Program-made: the position numbers and the translations under genes | From: a bacterium | Lineage (GTDB): Bacteria; UBP4; UBA4092; JAOAEQ01 | DNA length: 64,000 bases | NCBI GenBank assembly: GCA_026416715.1 | Contig: JAOAEQ010000003.1 | Span: forward strand, 69,040-133,039 | Direction: 5' to 3' | The notes under the pieces: generated by a model | Told to the model about the DNA's origin: nothing | Seen by the model: the letters and a program-made list of their open reading frames with translations, nothing else | The model's database searches: none | Shown here: positions 51,819 to 61,051 of the stretch, piece by piece | How the letters are laid out: every line of letters begins with the position of its first letter | How positions within the stretch are numbered: the first letter of the stretch is position 1

Positions 51819-53373
51819 TTCGATCTCAGCCATGAAAAAATGGTTATTCTGGTTAGGTTTATTGGTCGTTATCGGATTAAGTATCTATCTCCGATTCTGG
51901 AACTTGGAGACAAATCCCCGCTGGTATAATGATGAATGTATTTATCTCAATGCTACGAGAAATCTTCTTCATGGAAAGTTACAAATGCAAGCGGTAACCT
52001 GGACTTTTTTCTCCCCGCATCTACCACATCCGCCGTTGTTTTTTCTGCTCAGTGCGATTGCGTTGGTTCTTTATTCTAATGGAGTGATAGCATTACGGAT
52101 TATCGTAGCGCTTGCTGGGATCGCTACGACCATTTTACTCTATTTTACAGGAAAAGAAATTCGTGATGAACAAACCGGTTTATGGGCTAGTTTCTTGTTC
52201 GCCATTTATCCTTTGTCGGTAATTTATACCCGTTGGGCGTTTCCCTATGCTTTGGGAATGTTCTGGATTCTGTTTACTATTTATTGGTTACTTAGGTATG
52301 TTAGTATACGAAAAGAGAAGTATTTGTATTTTGCAGGAATAACGGCTATGTTATCGGTATTAACCATTTATGATGCGCTCGAACTTATCCTTTTTCTAGC
52401 AGCCGGTATGATATTGATGAAAATTGATTGGAAAAAAATCGGTTTGATACTTAGTATTGCACTAGGTCCATTAATCCTGCTTTTTTTAGGTATGCTAATG
52501 GTAGATTGGCAATCAGTAATATATGATTTGCGAATGCTTGTCGGGCGGTTCGTACACGAAAGTATACCGCCGCATAACTTCTGGTTACTCGTAGCCGGAT
52601 ATAAGAAATTGTGGTTATTAGATAGTTTTATGTTTTTTGGAATTATTGGATTATTATTCGTCAAACGAGAATACCGATTATATCTCGCGCTCGCTTTCCT
52701 ATGTATCAGTATTCTTCCGGTTGCTCGACTTGGAATTTATCTTGATATATTTTTCCATCCGATAATGATTTGTTTACCACTCATTATTCTTGGATTAGCC
52801 AATATTGTTACCGGTATACTCGAGCAATGCTATCGCCGATTAAATTACGTAATAAAAAAAATACCAGCTTTATCACAATTTACCATTCAATTTATTCAAT
52901 TAGCCCCGATAATAATCATTTTCATTTTGTTAATCCCATGTGTGGTAACCGATATTCGGAGCGTAAATAATGTTTTTATAGCGAAAATGAATTATTTCGC
53001 CAATCGGAATAATAACCATACGGTTGCTTTAGCGCAGTATCTCAATCAACATACTGAAAAGAATGACGTGGTCATAGCGCCGTTATGCGTGCAACAATTT
53101 CTCCAATGTAATAGTACCGATTTATTTCAATCTGCCGCATATAGCGGTTGGGACACCCAATATTATTCAGCTGAGCTTCCCAAAGAACGTTTTAAGTATC
53201 CATGTGCATATTATTGGGTTAAATATATTGTGGTTTCGGAAGTTGACCGAGTTGATACGATAACCAAACCAGGCGTTAAGGAACTGTGGCAGAGAATTCA
53301 GGCAGATAAGTGGCAAATTGTCTACCAGCTTGGTGAGTATGATGTATATTTAAATCCGTTGTATAAGAGCTAG
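51808..53373 (+). CDS. PMT/ArnT-like (GT39/GT83) membrane glycosyltransferase
   Basis: 521 residues. The first loop reads RFWNLETNPRWYNDECIYLNATRNLLHGKL with the catalytic acidic pair (DE), then PHLPHPPLFFLLSAI, as in dolichyl-phosphate-mannose and lipid-A arabinose transferases. About 11 helices and a soluble C-terminal domain of about 100 residues. The upstream ATG at 51808 gives overlap with the previous gene; ATG 51829 is an alternative. Forms a unit with the flanking GT-C genes. Confidence 0.82.
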   Translation: MKINSISAMKKWLFWLGLLVVIGLSIYLRFWNLETNPRWYNDECIYLNATRNLLHGKLQMQAVTWTFFSPHLPHPPLFFLLSAIALVLYSNGVIALRIIVALAGIATTILLYFTGKEIRDEQTGLWASFLFAIYPLSVIYTRWAFPYALGMFWILFTIYWLLRYVSIRKEKYLYFAGITAMLSVLTIYDALELILFLAAGMILMKIDWKKIGLILSIALGPLILLFLGMLMVDWQSVIYDLRMLVGRFVHESIPPHNFWLLVAGYKKLWLLDSFMFFGIIGLLFVKREYRLYLALAFLCISILPVARLGIYLDIFFHPIMICLPLIILGLANIVTGILEQCYRRLNYVIKKIPALSQFTIQFIQLAPIIIIFILLIPCVVTDIRSVNNVFIAKMNYFANRNNNHTVALAQYLNQHTEKNDVVIAPLCVQQFLQCNSTDLFQSAAYSGWDTQYYSAELPKERFKYPCAYYWVKYIVVSEVDRVDTITKPGVKELWQRIQADKWQIVYQLGEYDVYLNPLYKS

Positions 53374-53452
53374 TCAGAATAATTTAATTGAGAGTATAAG
53401 ATGGAGTAAAGAAGAATTTTTGTCATTCTCTTAGCAATACTTTGATTTGATT

Positions 53453-54901
53453 ATGCGACGAATTTGGATCAAGTATCGAATAGAAATAATACTGTTTTTA
53501 TTGTTCTTCTTTTGCTATAGTTACATTTGGCATAAGCCGAGTTGGAACGATTTGGGGAGATATGACCTAATTATGGCTATAGTCGAACAAGGAACAGTCT
53601 GCATTGATTCGTATCACCAGAACACCGGGGATAAAGCATTTTATCAAGGTCATTATTATTCGGATAAAGGCCCTTTTCCTGCTTTTCTTGGCGTTCCGAT
53701 ATATTGGTTGTTATCGAAACTTTTTACAAAAATGGAACCTCAGTTGGGATTTGCTGGTCATAGGCAAGTTAATCTTCTAATTTGGTTTACTAAATTGGTG
53801 ATTATCCGAATTCTGGTTATTTCCGCTCTATCAGCGTTACTTGCAATAGTTTTATACCGATTTCTACTTCGGTTGGGAACAGAGCCGAAACTAGCAATAC
53901 TGCTGACTATTGGGTATGGTCTCGGAACGTTAGCATTTCCATATTCAACCTTATTCTATGGACATCAACTAGCAGCAGCGCTTATCTTTATGTCATTTTA
54001 TATACTATATAATTTGAAACATCCAATTCAGAATATTTCATACAAAAAATCAAACGTATGTTATCTAATCTCAGGATTATTATGTGGGCTAGCTATTTTA
54101 ACCGAATATCCGGTGGTTCTGTTGGTCGTAGTGCTTTTCTTTTATGCTTTTCCAATTTACACACAGCAATCTGCATTTCGAAATATTCTATGGTTTTTGC
54201 TCGGGTTCGTTGGTCCGATAGCAGTTTTATTTTATTATAATTATCTTTGTTTCGGATTTCCGTTTACATTCGGTTATTTCTCAGTAGCAGATGAAAACTT
54301 CCGCCAACAGATGGCGAAAGGAATTGCTGGGATAACGTATCCTAAAGCAGATGCGCTGGTTGGTATAACATTCAGTGCATATCGCGGATTATTTTTTATT
54401 AATCCATTATTACTATTATCAATTTTCGGGTTCTATTATTTCTATCAAAAACAAGAAACACGGAACGAATTCCGGTTTATTCTTGTCGCGTTCATCATCT
54501 ATCTATTATTTAACGCATCATATTATATGTGGTGGGGTGGATGGACGATTGGCCCGCGGCATTTGATTCCAATAATTCCGTTCCTCATTATTCCGATAGC
54601 ATTTATTCCATTGAACACATCTAAATGTTTCAAACCATATCTTCTTTATATTTTATGCATGATTTCTATCCTATTTATGGTTATCGGAACGGTTGTTGAC
54701 CCACAGGTACCGGATACTATCCGCAGATTATCCTGGAGTCCATTATTCGGCTATTCCCTTCCTAAATTTCTCTCCGGCGATTTTTATGCTAATCTCGGTA
54801 CCGTTCTCGGTCTCAACGGTCTAGCCAGTATTCTTCCACTGCTAATCGTCATGGTTATCGGCATTTCTCATCTTATCTATTTAGCGAAAAGGGCAACATA
54901 G
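53453..54901 (+). CDS. GT-C type membrane glycosyltransferase-like protein
   Basis: 482 residues, about 11 helices, clearly related in plan to the protein at 50406: the first loop DLGRYDLIMAIVEQGTVCIDSYHQNTGDKAFYQGHYYSDKGP is acidic, and MWWGGWTIGPRHLIPIIPFLIIP ends the core. The TTG at 53447 is an alternative start; neither has a ribosome site. Third of the GT-C cluster. Acceptor unknown. Confidence 0.72.
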   Translation: MRRIWIKYRIEIILFLLFFFCYSYIWHKPSWNDLGRYDLIMAIVEQGTVCIDSYHQNTGDKAFYQGHYYSDKGPFPAFLGVPIYWLLSKLFTKMEPQLGFAGHRQVNLLIWFTKLVIIRILVISALSALLAIVLYRFLLRLGTEPKLAILLTIGYGLGTLAFPYSTLFYGHQLAAALIFMSFYILYNLKHPIQNISYKKSNVCYLISGLLCGLAILTEYPVVLLVVVLFFYAFPIYTQQSAFRNILWFLLGFVGPIAVLFYYNYLCFGFPFTFGYFSVADENFRQQMAKGIAGITYPKADALVGITFSAYRGLFFINPLLLLSIFGFYYFYQKQETRNEFRFILVAFIIYLLFNASYYMWWGGWTIGPRHLIPIIPFLIIPIAFIPLNTSKCFKPYLLYILCMISILFMVIGTVVDPQVPDTIRRLSWSPLFGYSLPKFLSGDFYANLGTVLGLNGLASILPLLIVMVIGISHLIYLAKRAT

Positions 54902-54986
54902 GATTAGAAGTGTTAATAGGGAAGAGATAGAGCTATACAATATAGCGCTATTCACTGTGTCGAATTTATAAGCTTTATGGCAACGT

Positions 54987-55020
54987 AAAAAAAGGGTATC
55001 TCATTATTCAAGAGATACCC
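54987..55020 (-). terminator. Terminator of ferritin-like gene
   Basis: GGGTATCTC (54994-55002) and GAGATACCC (55012-55020) form a 9-bp stem with a 9-nt loop. On the minus strand it is followed by seven T (54987-54993). Confidence 0.9.
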
Positions 55021-55049
55021 CTATAAATGGTAAAGTATGTTAGTCTCGT

Positions 55050-55478
55050 TTATTTTTTAATTCCGAGGATGGTTTCGAATTGGTCAGCGTGTCCTTCTTC
55101 TTCAGCTAGAATTTTCTCGAATAACAGGCGGGTGGTTGAATCATCCGATTCCGCAGCAAGCTTTATAATCTGCTTATACATTTCGATAGCTTCTTCTTCA
55201 GCTTCCAAATCAGCTTTTACCATTTCTGGCAAGGAACCACCAACTTTAATCGGGGTTGGTTTAGTCGTCGGTGTTCCACCAAGATAAAATAACCGTTCCG
55301 CAATTTGTTCCGCATGTTTCATTTCTTCAATGGCAATATCTTCAAAAATATCTTTAATTTCCGGACTCTGCATTCCGATAGCCATTACATGCTGCCACAT
55401 ATATTGAATCGTAACCCCGATTTCTCGCGCAATCGCTTTATTCAACCATTCTAATAACTCTTGTTTACCTTTAGCCAT
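55050..55478 (-). CDS. Ferritin-like/bacterioferritin-like protein
   Basis: 142 residues forming a four-helix bundle. Di-iron ligands are visible as Glu18 (REIGVTIQYMWQH), the ExxH in IEEMKHAEQI, Glu in LEAEEEAIEMY and the second ExxH in LAEEEGHADQF. It should store iron or detoxify peroxide in the cytoplasm. No haem-binding Met can be assigned by eye. Ribosome site AGGAGG lies just upstream on the minus strand. Single gene with its own terminator. Confidence 0.88.
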   Translation of the reverse strand: MAKGKQELLEWLNKAIAREIGVTIQYMWQHVMAIGMQSPEIKDIFEDIAIEEMKHAEQIAERLFYLGGTPTTKPTPIKVGGSLPEMVKADLEAEEEAIEMYKQIIKLAAESDDSTTRLLFEKILAEEEGHADQFETILGIKK

Positions 55479-55608
55479 AATTCATTGAAACCTCCTATTT
55501 TTTAATGGGTATAGTTGTGCAGCTAAGTTATTTAAGCATCGTTTAGCTGGATTTAAGCTATGCAATCAGTTAATTAAGATACCCAAAAACGCTTTATTTC
55601 GTCAAGGA

Positions 55609-56022
55609 TTATTCACCAATCGCTTTGATAATAACCCGTTTTTTTCGTTGCCCATCGAACTCGGCATAATATATCTGCTGCCATGGACCTAAGTCTAACC
55701 GACCATTAGTTACCGGAACAATAACTTGATGATGTATCAGAAGACTTTTTAAATGCGCATCTCCATTAGTTTCTCCGGTTCGATGATGCCGATATTCCGA
55801 TCCTTCTGGAGCCAATTCCTGCAACCAATCGTCAATATCAGCAATAAGACCAGATTCCGCATCATTAACATATACCCCTGCAGTAATATGCATCGCTGAA
55901 ACAAGAATAAATCCTTCTTTAATTCCACTTTTTTTAAGAACTTTCTCAACTTCATCGGTAATATTGATATATTCTCGTTTTCGAGAAGTATTAAACCAAA
56001 GATATTCAGTTATTGCTTTCAT
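55609..56022 (-). CDS. YjbQ/UPF0047 family protein (second copy)
   Basis: 137 residues. Family signatures are [32 protein letters not shown] and [19 protein letters not shown]. It differs from the copy at 11773 in most positions (for example MHITAG against PHTTAG), so the two belong to different subfamilies. It lies alone, 131 bp upstream of the ferritin-like gene in the same direction. Confidence 0.87.
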   Translation of the reverse strand: MKAITEYLWFNTSRKREYINITDEVEKVLKKSGIKEGFILVSAMHITAGVYVNDAESGLIADIDDWLQELAPEGSEYRHHRTGETNGDAHLKSLLIHHQVIVPVTNGRLDLGPWQQIYYAEFDGQRKKRVIIKAIGE

Positions 56023-56292
56023 AATAAACCTCTTGAAATATTTCTTTTAACAATAACTATATCAATGCTTTATAATTTATTGATATTGAATAAAAAATTG
56101 ACTATTAACCTTGATTTATTATGTGTATGTATGTTATAATATTATTGTATAAAAATAAAATTTTGTCCATTCGGGCTGGAAATGGAATTTCGGTTCTGTT
56201 TCTGGCCTTTCTTTTTTAATACCGAAATTAAGCGAATACAGAAAGAAATAATGCAAATAAAACAATTTATTTCATCTGCTCTCTCGTTCGGT

Positions 56293-57717
56293 TCATTTGG
56301 ATTCAAGGACTGCCTTAATTCGTTTAACCGCAGTTTCTTTTCCCATAGCAAATAGCAACTCATAGATACCCGGACCAACAGTTTTCCCAGTTAATGCAAC
56401 TCGGGCGGGATGAACGAGTTGACCGAGTTTAACCCCTTTTTCGGTTGTGATTTTAATGAATAACTTTTCAATATTTTCTATCGTATACGGTTCCAATTTA
56501 TCCAATTCCGTTTCTAACATTAAAAGAAGAATTCGAGATTCTGCTGGTGAAAGATGTTTTTTCGCTGCTTCCGGCTCAATTGTAATCTTATCAGCTAAAT
56601 AGTAATCGAAATTTGTGGCGATATCTTTAACTGTTTTTGCCCGTTGTCGTTCGAGTTCGATAACTGAATGTAACCAGGTTTTATTGATCTTCTCAATATC
56701 ATACCCTTTCTCTTTTAGTAATGGGATGAGTAACTCTTCTAATCGGGAGAGGGGAACCCGTTTAAGATAGATACTATTCATCCACGAAAGTTTATTATGG
56801 TCAAATATTGCTGGGTTCTTCGATACTTTATCAAGAGAAAACTTTTCAATTAACTCCTCTTTCGAGAAAAATTCGGTTTTATCATCATATGCCCAACCGA
56901 GTAATGCGAGATAATTCATCAATGCTTCCGGCAGGTATCCAAGCTCGCGGAATTCTAGAACTGACGCTGCTCCATGCCGTTTGCTCAGTTTCGTTTTATC
57001 CGGCGCAAGGATAACCGACACATGGGCGAAGTATGGCGCTGGCTGACCGAATGCTTGATATAGCATCAACTGTCGAGGTGTATTGGAGAGATGCTCTTCA
57101 CCGCGGATAACGTGGGTTATTCTCATTTCAATATCATCAACTACAACCGTAAGATTATAAACGGGCGTTCCATCTGAACGCAGAATAATAAAATCATCGA
57201 GAACGCGATTATCAAAAGTAACTCTACCGCGTACCAAATCGTTGATGTCAGTGAACCCTTCTAATTTTCGAAACCGAACCGCCGCTTTTTCACCGTTATC
57301 AATTCGGGTTAACGCTTCTGCTTTTGTCAGGGAAGCACAGGTACCATCATATTTCGGCGGAAGTTTTGCCGCTAATGCTTTTTTGCGTTTCTCTTCGAGC
57401 AATTCCGGTGAACAAAAACAAAAATACGCTTTATTTTCATCTAATAATTTCTGTACATACTTTTGATACAATGCAGTTCGTTCTGACTGAAAGAACGGTC
57501 CTTCATCAAAATCGAGACCTAGCCAGGCTAAACTATCCAAAATCGCGCGCGTTGATTCTTCTGTAGACCGTGCAGCATCGGTATCTTCGATGCGTAGAAT
57601 GAATATACCGCGATGATGCCGAGCAAATAACCAATTAAATAACGCACTTCGCGCGCCGCCAACATGCAGATACCCCGTTGGACTTGGCGCAAACCGAACT
57701 CGTACTTTATTCTCCAT
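56293..57717 (-). CDS. gltX: Glutamyl-tRNA synthetase
   Basis: 474 residues. Class I synthetase that charges tRNA(Glu). The HIGH-like motif is FAPSPTGYLHVGG and the KMSKS-like motif is KLSKRHG; ILRIEDTDAARSTEE is typical. The start MENKVRVRFAPSPTG at 57717 matches the family; a longer frame to 57786 adds unconserved residues. Followed upstream by a small zinc-finger membrane protein gene. It may be discriminating or not; this cannot be told by eye. Confidence 0.96.
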   Translation of the reverse strand: MENKVRVRFAPSPTGYLHVGGARSALFNWLFARHHRGIFILRIEDTDAARSTEESTRAILDSLAWLGLDFDEGPFFQSERTALYQKYVQKLLDENKAYFCFCSPELLEEKRKKALAAKLPPKYDGTCASLTKAEALTRIDNGEKAAVRFRKLEGFTDINDLVRGRVTFDNRVLDDFIILRSDGTPVYNLTVVVDDIEMRITHVIRGEEHLSNTPRQLMLYQAFGQPAPYFAHVSVILAPDKTKLSKRHGAASVLEFRELGYLPEALMNYLALLGWAYDDKTEFFSKEELIEKFSLDKVSKNPAIFDHNKLSWMNSIYLKRVPLSRLEELLIPLLKEKGYDIEKINKTWLHSVIELERQRAKTVKDIATNFDYYLADKITIEPEAAKKHLSPAESRILLLMLETELDKLEPYTIENIEKLFIKITTEKGVKLGQLVHPARVALTGKTVGPGIYELLFAMGKETAVKRIKAVLESK

Positions 57718-57806
57718 AAAATAAAACGATTCAAACGGATAGTTATGGACGCACACGAATAGTGAATCCATTTGTATCAGAATCAATCCGTCTGAATCAG
57801 ATTGAG

Positions 57807-58136
57807 TTAGAATAACGATTTAATCCAATCAATTCCTTCTTGAATGCTAGTTATCCCGAGAACAAAATAAGCGACTGCAGCTATGATCGCAAGTAGTATC
57901 GCTAATCCGATTAACCGGCGTAACCATTTAGAGACTACCCAATGCCATTTCGGTTTCTTTTCATACGCTCCCTGCCGAGCCATAAAATTTTTCATCTGGA
58001 TATAACAAGCTTCACTACAGAATATCCCCATATCAGTTGTTACCTGACAATCACGACATACCGGCTTCAAGCAGTTCTTACATCGGGCAACCGCTTTAAC
58101 TAGCGGATGATTAATACAATATCCCTTCACCGCCAT
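57807..58136 (-). CDS. Zinc-finger protein with one membrane helix
   Basis: 109 residues. An N-terminal double zinc-finger-like region (CINHPLVKAVARCKNCLKPVCRDC, then FCSEACY) resembles B-box/inhibitor-of-apoptosis-like bacterial fingers often fused to membrane segments; one helix (LIGLAILLAIIAAVAYFVLG) follows near the C-terminus. Function unknown. It is the gene before gltX on the same strand, with a 89-bp gap. Confidence 0.65.
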   Translation of the reverse strand: MAVKGYCINHPLVKAVARCKNCLKPVCRDCQVTTDMGIFCSEACYIQMKNFMARQGAYEKKPKWHWVVSKWLRRLIGLAILLAIIAAVAYFVLGITSIQEGIDWIKSLF

Positions 58137-58377
58137 AAAAGTTACCTCCGAATTTCCGTCGTTATTGTAAAGATATTATACCACGAAGATATCAATACAC
58201 AAAGGTTAGAAAATAGTATAATTGTACTGAAAATTCTATACTTTTTCTTCACTTAGAACTCATGCAGCCTCTAATTTATAACATAATTCATTCAAATCGG
58301 CAACCCGTTGTTATATCCATATAGGTTAACTTGTCTTGGTATCTTAATGTTTCGGTGGTTAAATTATACCATTTCGT
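58137..58377. other. Divergent intergenic region
   Basis: AT-rich, no gene. It ends in the dacB promoter; no other structure is seen. Confidence 0.35.
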
Positions 58378-58407
58378 TTGACAAGAATAGTCGTTCCATT
58401 TTACTAT
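58378..58407 (+). promoter_or_regulatory. Sigma-70 promoter of dacB
   Basis: TTGACA (58378-58383), 18-bp spacer, TACTAT (58402-58407), about 60 bp before the start codon. Confidence 0.55.
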
Positions 58408-58465
58408 TTTTAACCACAGATTAGAAAGCTTTCATTGCTATAACGTTTAAAAGGAGAAAAGATTG

Positions 58466-59938
58466 ATGCGGAGAATAGGTTATTTTTTAAATCTCATTTT
58501 TTGTTTAGCTATAACCGCAATCGTTTTTGCGGTAGATAAACCTGACGTGCGGTTGAAAGAATTAAGAAAAGATTTAGATGAAATTCTCGCTTCGCGAACA
58601 ATTCGGTCAGCGCAGGTTGGAGTCTGTATCGTATCATTACGACCAGATAATGGCGTTATCTACGCGCATAATGCCGAAAAAGCGTTCATCCCAGCGTCTT
58701 GTATGAAAATATTCACTTCCGCAGCTGCGCTGGATACGCTCGGAAGTCAATATACGTATAAAACGGTTATCTATCAAAAAGGGAAAATTGATTCTAATGG
58801 GGTTTTACAAGGGGATTTAATTATTCGCGGTACTGGTGACCCATCTATTTCCGGCCGGTATCGAAACAAAAATGTTCTCGCAATTCCGCAAGAGTTTGCT
58901 GACCAATTACTTGCTGCCGGAATTCGGAAAGTGCAAGGGAACTTGATAGCTGATGCGACTTATTTCGACAATCGTGAACTTGGCTGGGGTTGGTCGTATG
59001 ATTATCTTGATGCATGGTATGCGGCGAAAGTTGCAGCGTTATCGTTCAATGATAATTGTATTGATGTTTATATCAGACCGGGGAAAAATGTCGGTGACCC
59101 AGCGGTTATCCGATTCAATCCGCCGACAAACTATGCTACTGCTATAAATAAAATTACTACCGCTCACCGAGGGACGCGCGCATCAATCCGCTGGGATTGG
59201 ATTCCCAATAGTCAACAAATTGAATTTCGCGGTAGTGTACCCTTACATTCAGGTGAAACGCTTCATTATATTGCAGTAGATAATCCAACAATGTATACCT
59301 TGACTGTTCTAAAAGAGACGTTCGAACAGAAAGGTATCCAGATTACCGGACACCTACTCGAAATTCGGCAACCGCTACCTTCACCAATCAATATGGATTG
59401 TAAACCGGTAGCGAATTATACCTCGCCGCCGTTAGGTGAACTGCTAAAAAAAGTAAATAAAAATAGCCATAATTTTTTCGCTGAACAGCTCTTAAAAACT
59501 GTTGGAGCAGTGAAATATCAGGATGGCAGTTATGATGCTGGTGTGAAAGTTGTTCAAGAGCTTATGCAACGGGCGAAAATTGACTCAGAAGGGTTTGAAC
59601 AGGTTGATGGTAGCGGATTATCCGCATATAATAAAGTTACTCCGGAACAGTTGGTGGGAATGCTGAAATATATGTATCGGCATCCGGAACATCAGAGTTA
59701 TTATGATTCATTTTCTATTCCCGGAGTAGATGGTACTTTACGCAGTCGGTTTAAAGGATTAGGTAGTCGAATGCGTGCGAAAACCGGGTCGATTAAAATG
59801 GTATCATCGTTAGCAGGATATCTGACTACGAAATCCGGTGAGCCAGTAGCGTTTGCGATTTTATTCAATAATATGGCGAATCGTGGAGCAGCAGTTGCGG
59901 TTGAAGATAAAATTGTCAATCGATTGGCTGAATTTTAA
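58466..59938 (+). CDS. dacB: D-alanyl-D-alanine carboxypeptidase / PBP4
   Basis: 490 residues with a signal peptide (NLIFCLAITAIVFAVD). Class C penicillin-binding protein that trims or opens peptidoglycan stem peptides in the periplasm. SxxK is SCMK (Ser78), SxN is SHN in KNSHNFFAEQLLKTV, and KTG is in MRAKTGSIK. The ATG at 58466 is 9 nt after AAGGAG (58451-58456); the TTG at 58463 is less likely. It is followed by a DciA-like gene. Confidence 0.94.
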   Translation: MRRIGYFLNLIFCLAITAIVFAVDKPDVRLKELRKDLDEILASRTIRSAQVGVCIVSLRPDNGVIYAHNAEKAFIPASCMKIFTSAAALDTLGSQYTYKTVIYQKGKIDSNGVLQGDLIIRGTGDPSISGRYRNKNVLAIPQEFADQLLAAGIRKVQGNLIADATYFDNRELGWGWSYDYLDAWYAAKVAALSFNDNCIDVYIRPGKNVGDPAVIRFNPPTNYATAINKITTAHRGTRASIRWDWIPNSQQIEFRGSVPLHSGETLHYIAVDNPTMYTLTVLKETFEQKGIQITGHLLEIRQPLPSPINMDCKPVANYTSPPLGELLKKVNKNSHNFFAEQLLKTVGAVKYQDGSYDAGVKVVQELMQRAKIDSEGFEQVDGSGLSAYNKVTPEQLVGMLKYMYRHPEHQSYYDSFSIPGVDGTLRSRFKGLGSRMRAKTGSIKMVSSLAGYLTTKSGEPVAFAILFNNMANRGAAVAVEDKIVNRLAEF

Positions 59939-59983
59939 ATAGCATACACAGATTGCAAAAAACGGTTATACAGATTGAGAAGT

Positions 59984-60340
59984 ATGGCACATGAACCAGT
60001 TAAAATTGGCGATATCCTTTGGCAGAGTATAGATACGTTAGAATTCAAGCGAAACATTTATCCGAAACTTATCGAATTGAGTTGGCATCATATCCTTGGT
60101 TCGACATTAGCTCAACATTGTAAATTTCGGAAAATAGAAAAAGATAAAATCTATATAAAAGTTAATTCACCGGAATGGTTCAAGGAACTTAACGACCATA
60201 AACCGTTATTGATCGAAAAGATTAATCGCTATTTCAACAAGCCGCTTATTGCTGACATAGAATTAGAACTGCCAGCGTATGCCCGACCAAAACCAAAACC
60301 AAGAACTCGACCAAGAAATAAAAAGAATTGCTCGAAATAA
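59984..60340 (+). CDS. DciA/DUF721-like helicase-loader-related protein
   Basis: 118 residues. The pattern WHHILGSTLAQHCKFRKI, IYIKVNSPEWFKELNDHKPLLIEKINRYF is the DUF721 (DciA) domain, a KH-like fold that loads replicative helicase in bacteria lacking DnaC. The C-terminal tail is basic (KPKPRTRPRNKK). A TTG at 59975 is an alternative start. The last 62 bp overlap the next gene in another frame. Confidence 0.8.
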   Translation: MAHEPVKIGDILWQSIDTLEFKRNIYPKLIELSWHHILGSTLAQHCKFRKIEKDKIYIKVNSPEWFKELNDHKPLLIEKINRYFNKPLIADIELELPAYARPKPKPRTRPRNKKNCSK

Positions 60341-60968
60341 CGGAATAGCGTTATTGAGTGTAGCTGATGTTTCTTCAGTTGCGGATATGATACATCCGGA
60401 AGTGCAATTAGCGTTGCAAGGGTTACCCTTTGCGATTTCAATTGGTATCCGCTTGTCCGACCGGATTATTGAATCCCTGATTGATAAACCGACGAAATTA
60501 TATCTCCATCATTATAAAACCTGTAATCAAGTTCTTGACCATACATCGCTTAAACTAACGAATATTATTCAAGCGTATGGATACCATGCACTTCCGATAC
60601 CAGCTTCACAGTTAGTTGATTGGGGTGGAACTACTTCCGGTCATATTTCACATCGAAAAATCGCACATCTTGCTGGACATGGTTGGTTCGGACGAAGCGG
60701 GTTGATTATCCATCCAGTGTATGGTGCACGAGTTCGGTATACAACAATATTTACAGACGCACCACTTTCCATAGCGAATCCGTTTCAAGGAGATTGTAGT
60801 GAATGTAGGTTATGTATTGCGATATGTCCAGCGGGAGCGATTACTGAAAACGGAGTCGATATCCAAAAATGTTTTACTCAATTAAAACAGTTTGCTAAAC
60901 ATTTGGGCGGAACGCAATATATTTGCGGATTATGTATTAAAGCGTGTAAAGGGAAACGGGAGACCTAA
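60279..60968 (+). CDS. Fe-S reductase-like protein related to epoxyqueuosine reductase
   Basis: 229 residues. An N-terminal cobalamin/substrate-domain-like part is followed by HLAGHGWFGRSGLIIHPVYGARVRYTTIFTDAPL and an 8Fe-8S ferredoxin-like stretch, CSECRLCIAICPAGAI with CGLCIKACKG near the end. The second cluster arrangement is close to QueG but the protein is much shorter than QueG (about 310-380), so the name is only a family link. The long overlap with the DciA-like gene suggests coupled expression. Confidence 0.65.
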   Translation: MPDQNQNQELDQEIKRIARNNGIALLSVADVSSVADMIHPEVQLALQGLPFAISIGIRLSDRIIESLIDKPTKLYLHHYKTCNQVLDHTSLKLTNIIQAYGYHALPIPASQLVDWGGTTSGHISHRKIAHLAGHGWFGRSGLIIHPVYGARVRYTTIFTDAPLSIANPFQGDCSECRLCIAICPAGAITENGVDIQKCFTQLKQFAKHLGGTQYICGLCIKACKGKRET

Positions 60969-61051
60969 ACAGCGTTCGAATGAAAGAACCTGAAAACAAA
61001 AAAACGCTTGAATGAAGATATCCACTATATAACCATTTAACAGAATATCTT

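Noticed and set aside
56142-56378. Open frame of 78 codons on the minus strand overlapping the end of gltX
   Set aside because: Most of it lies inside gltX in another frame, the protein is low in conserved pattern, and it has no ribosome site.
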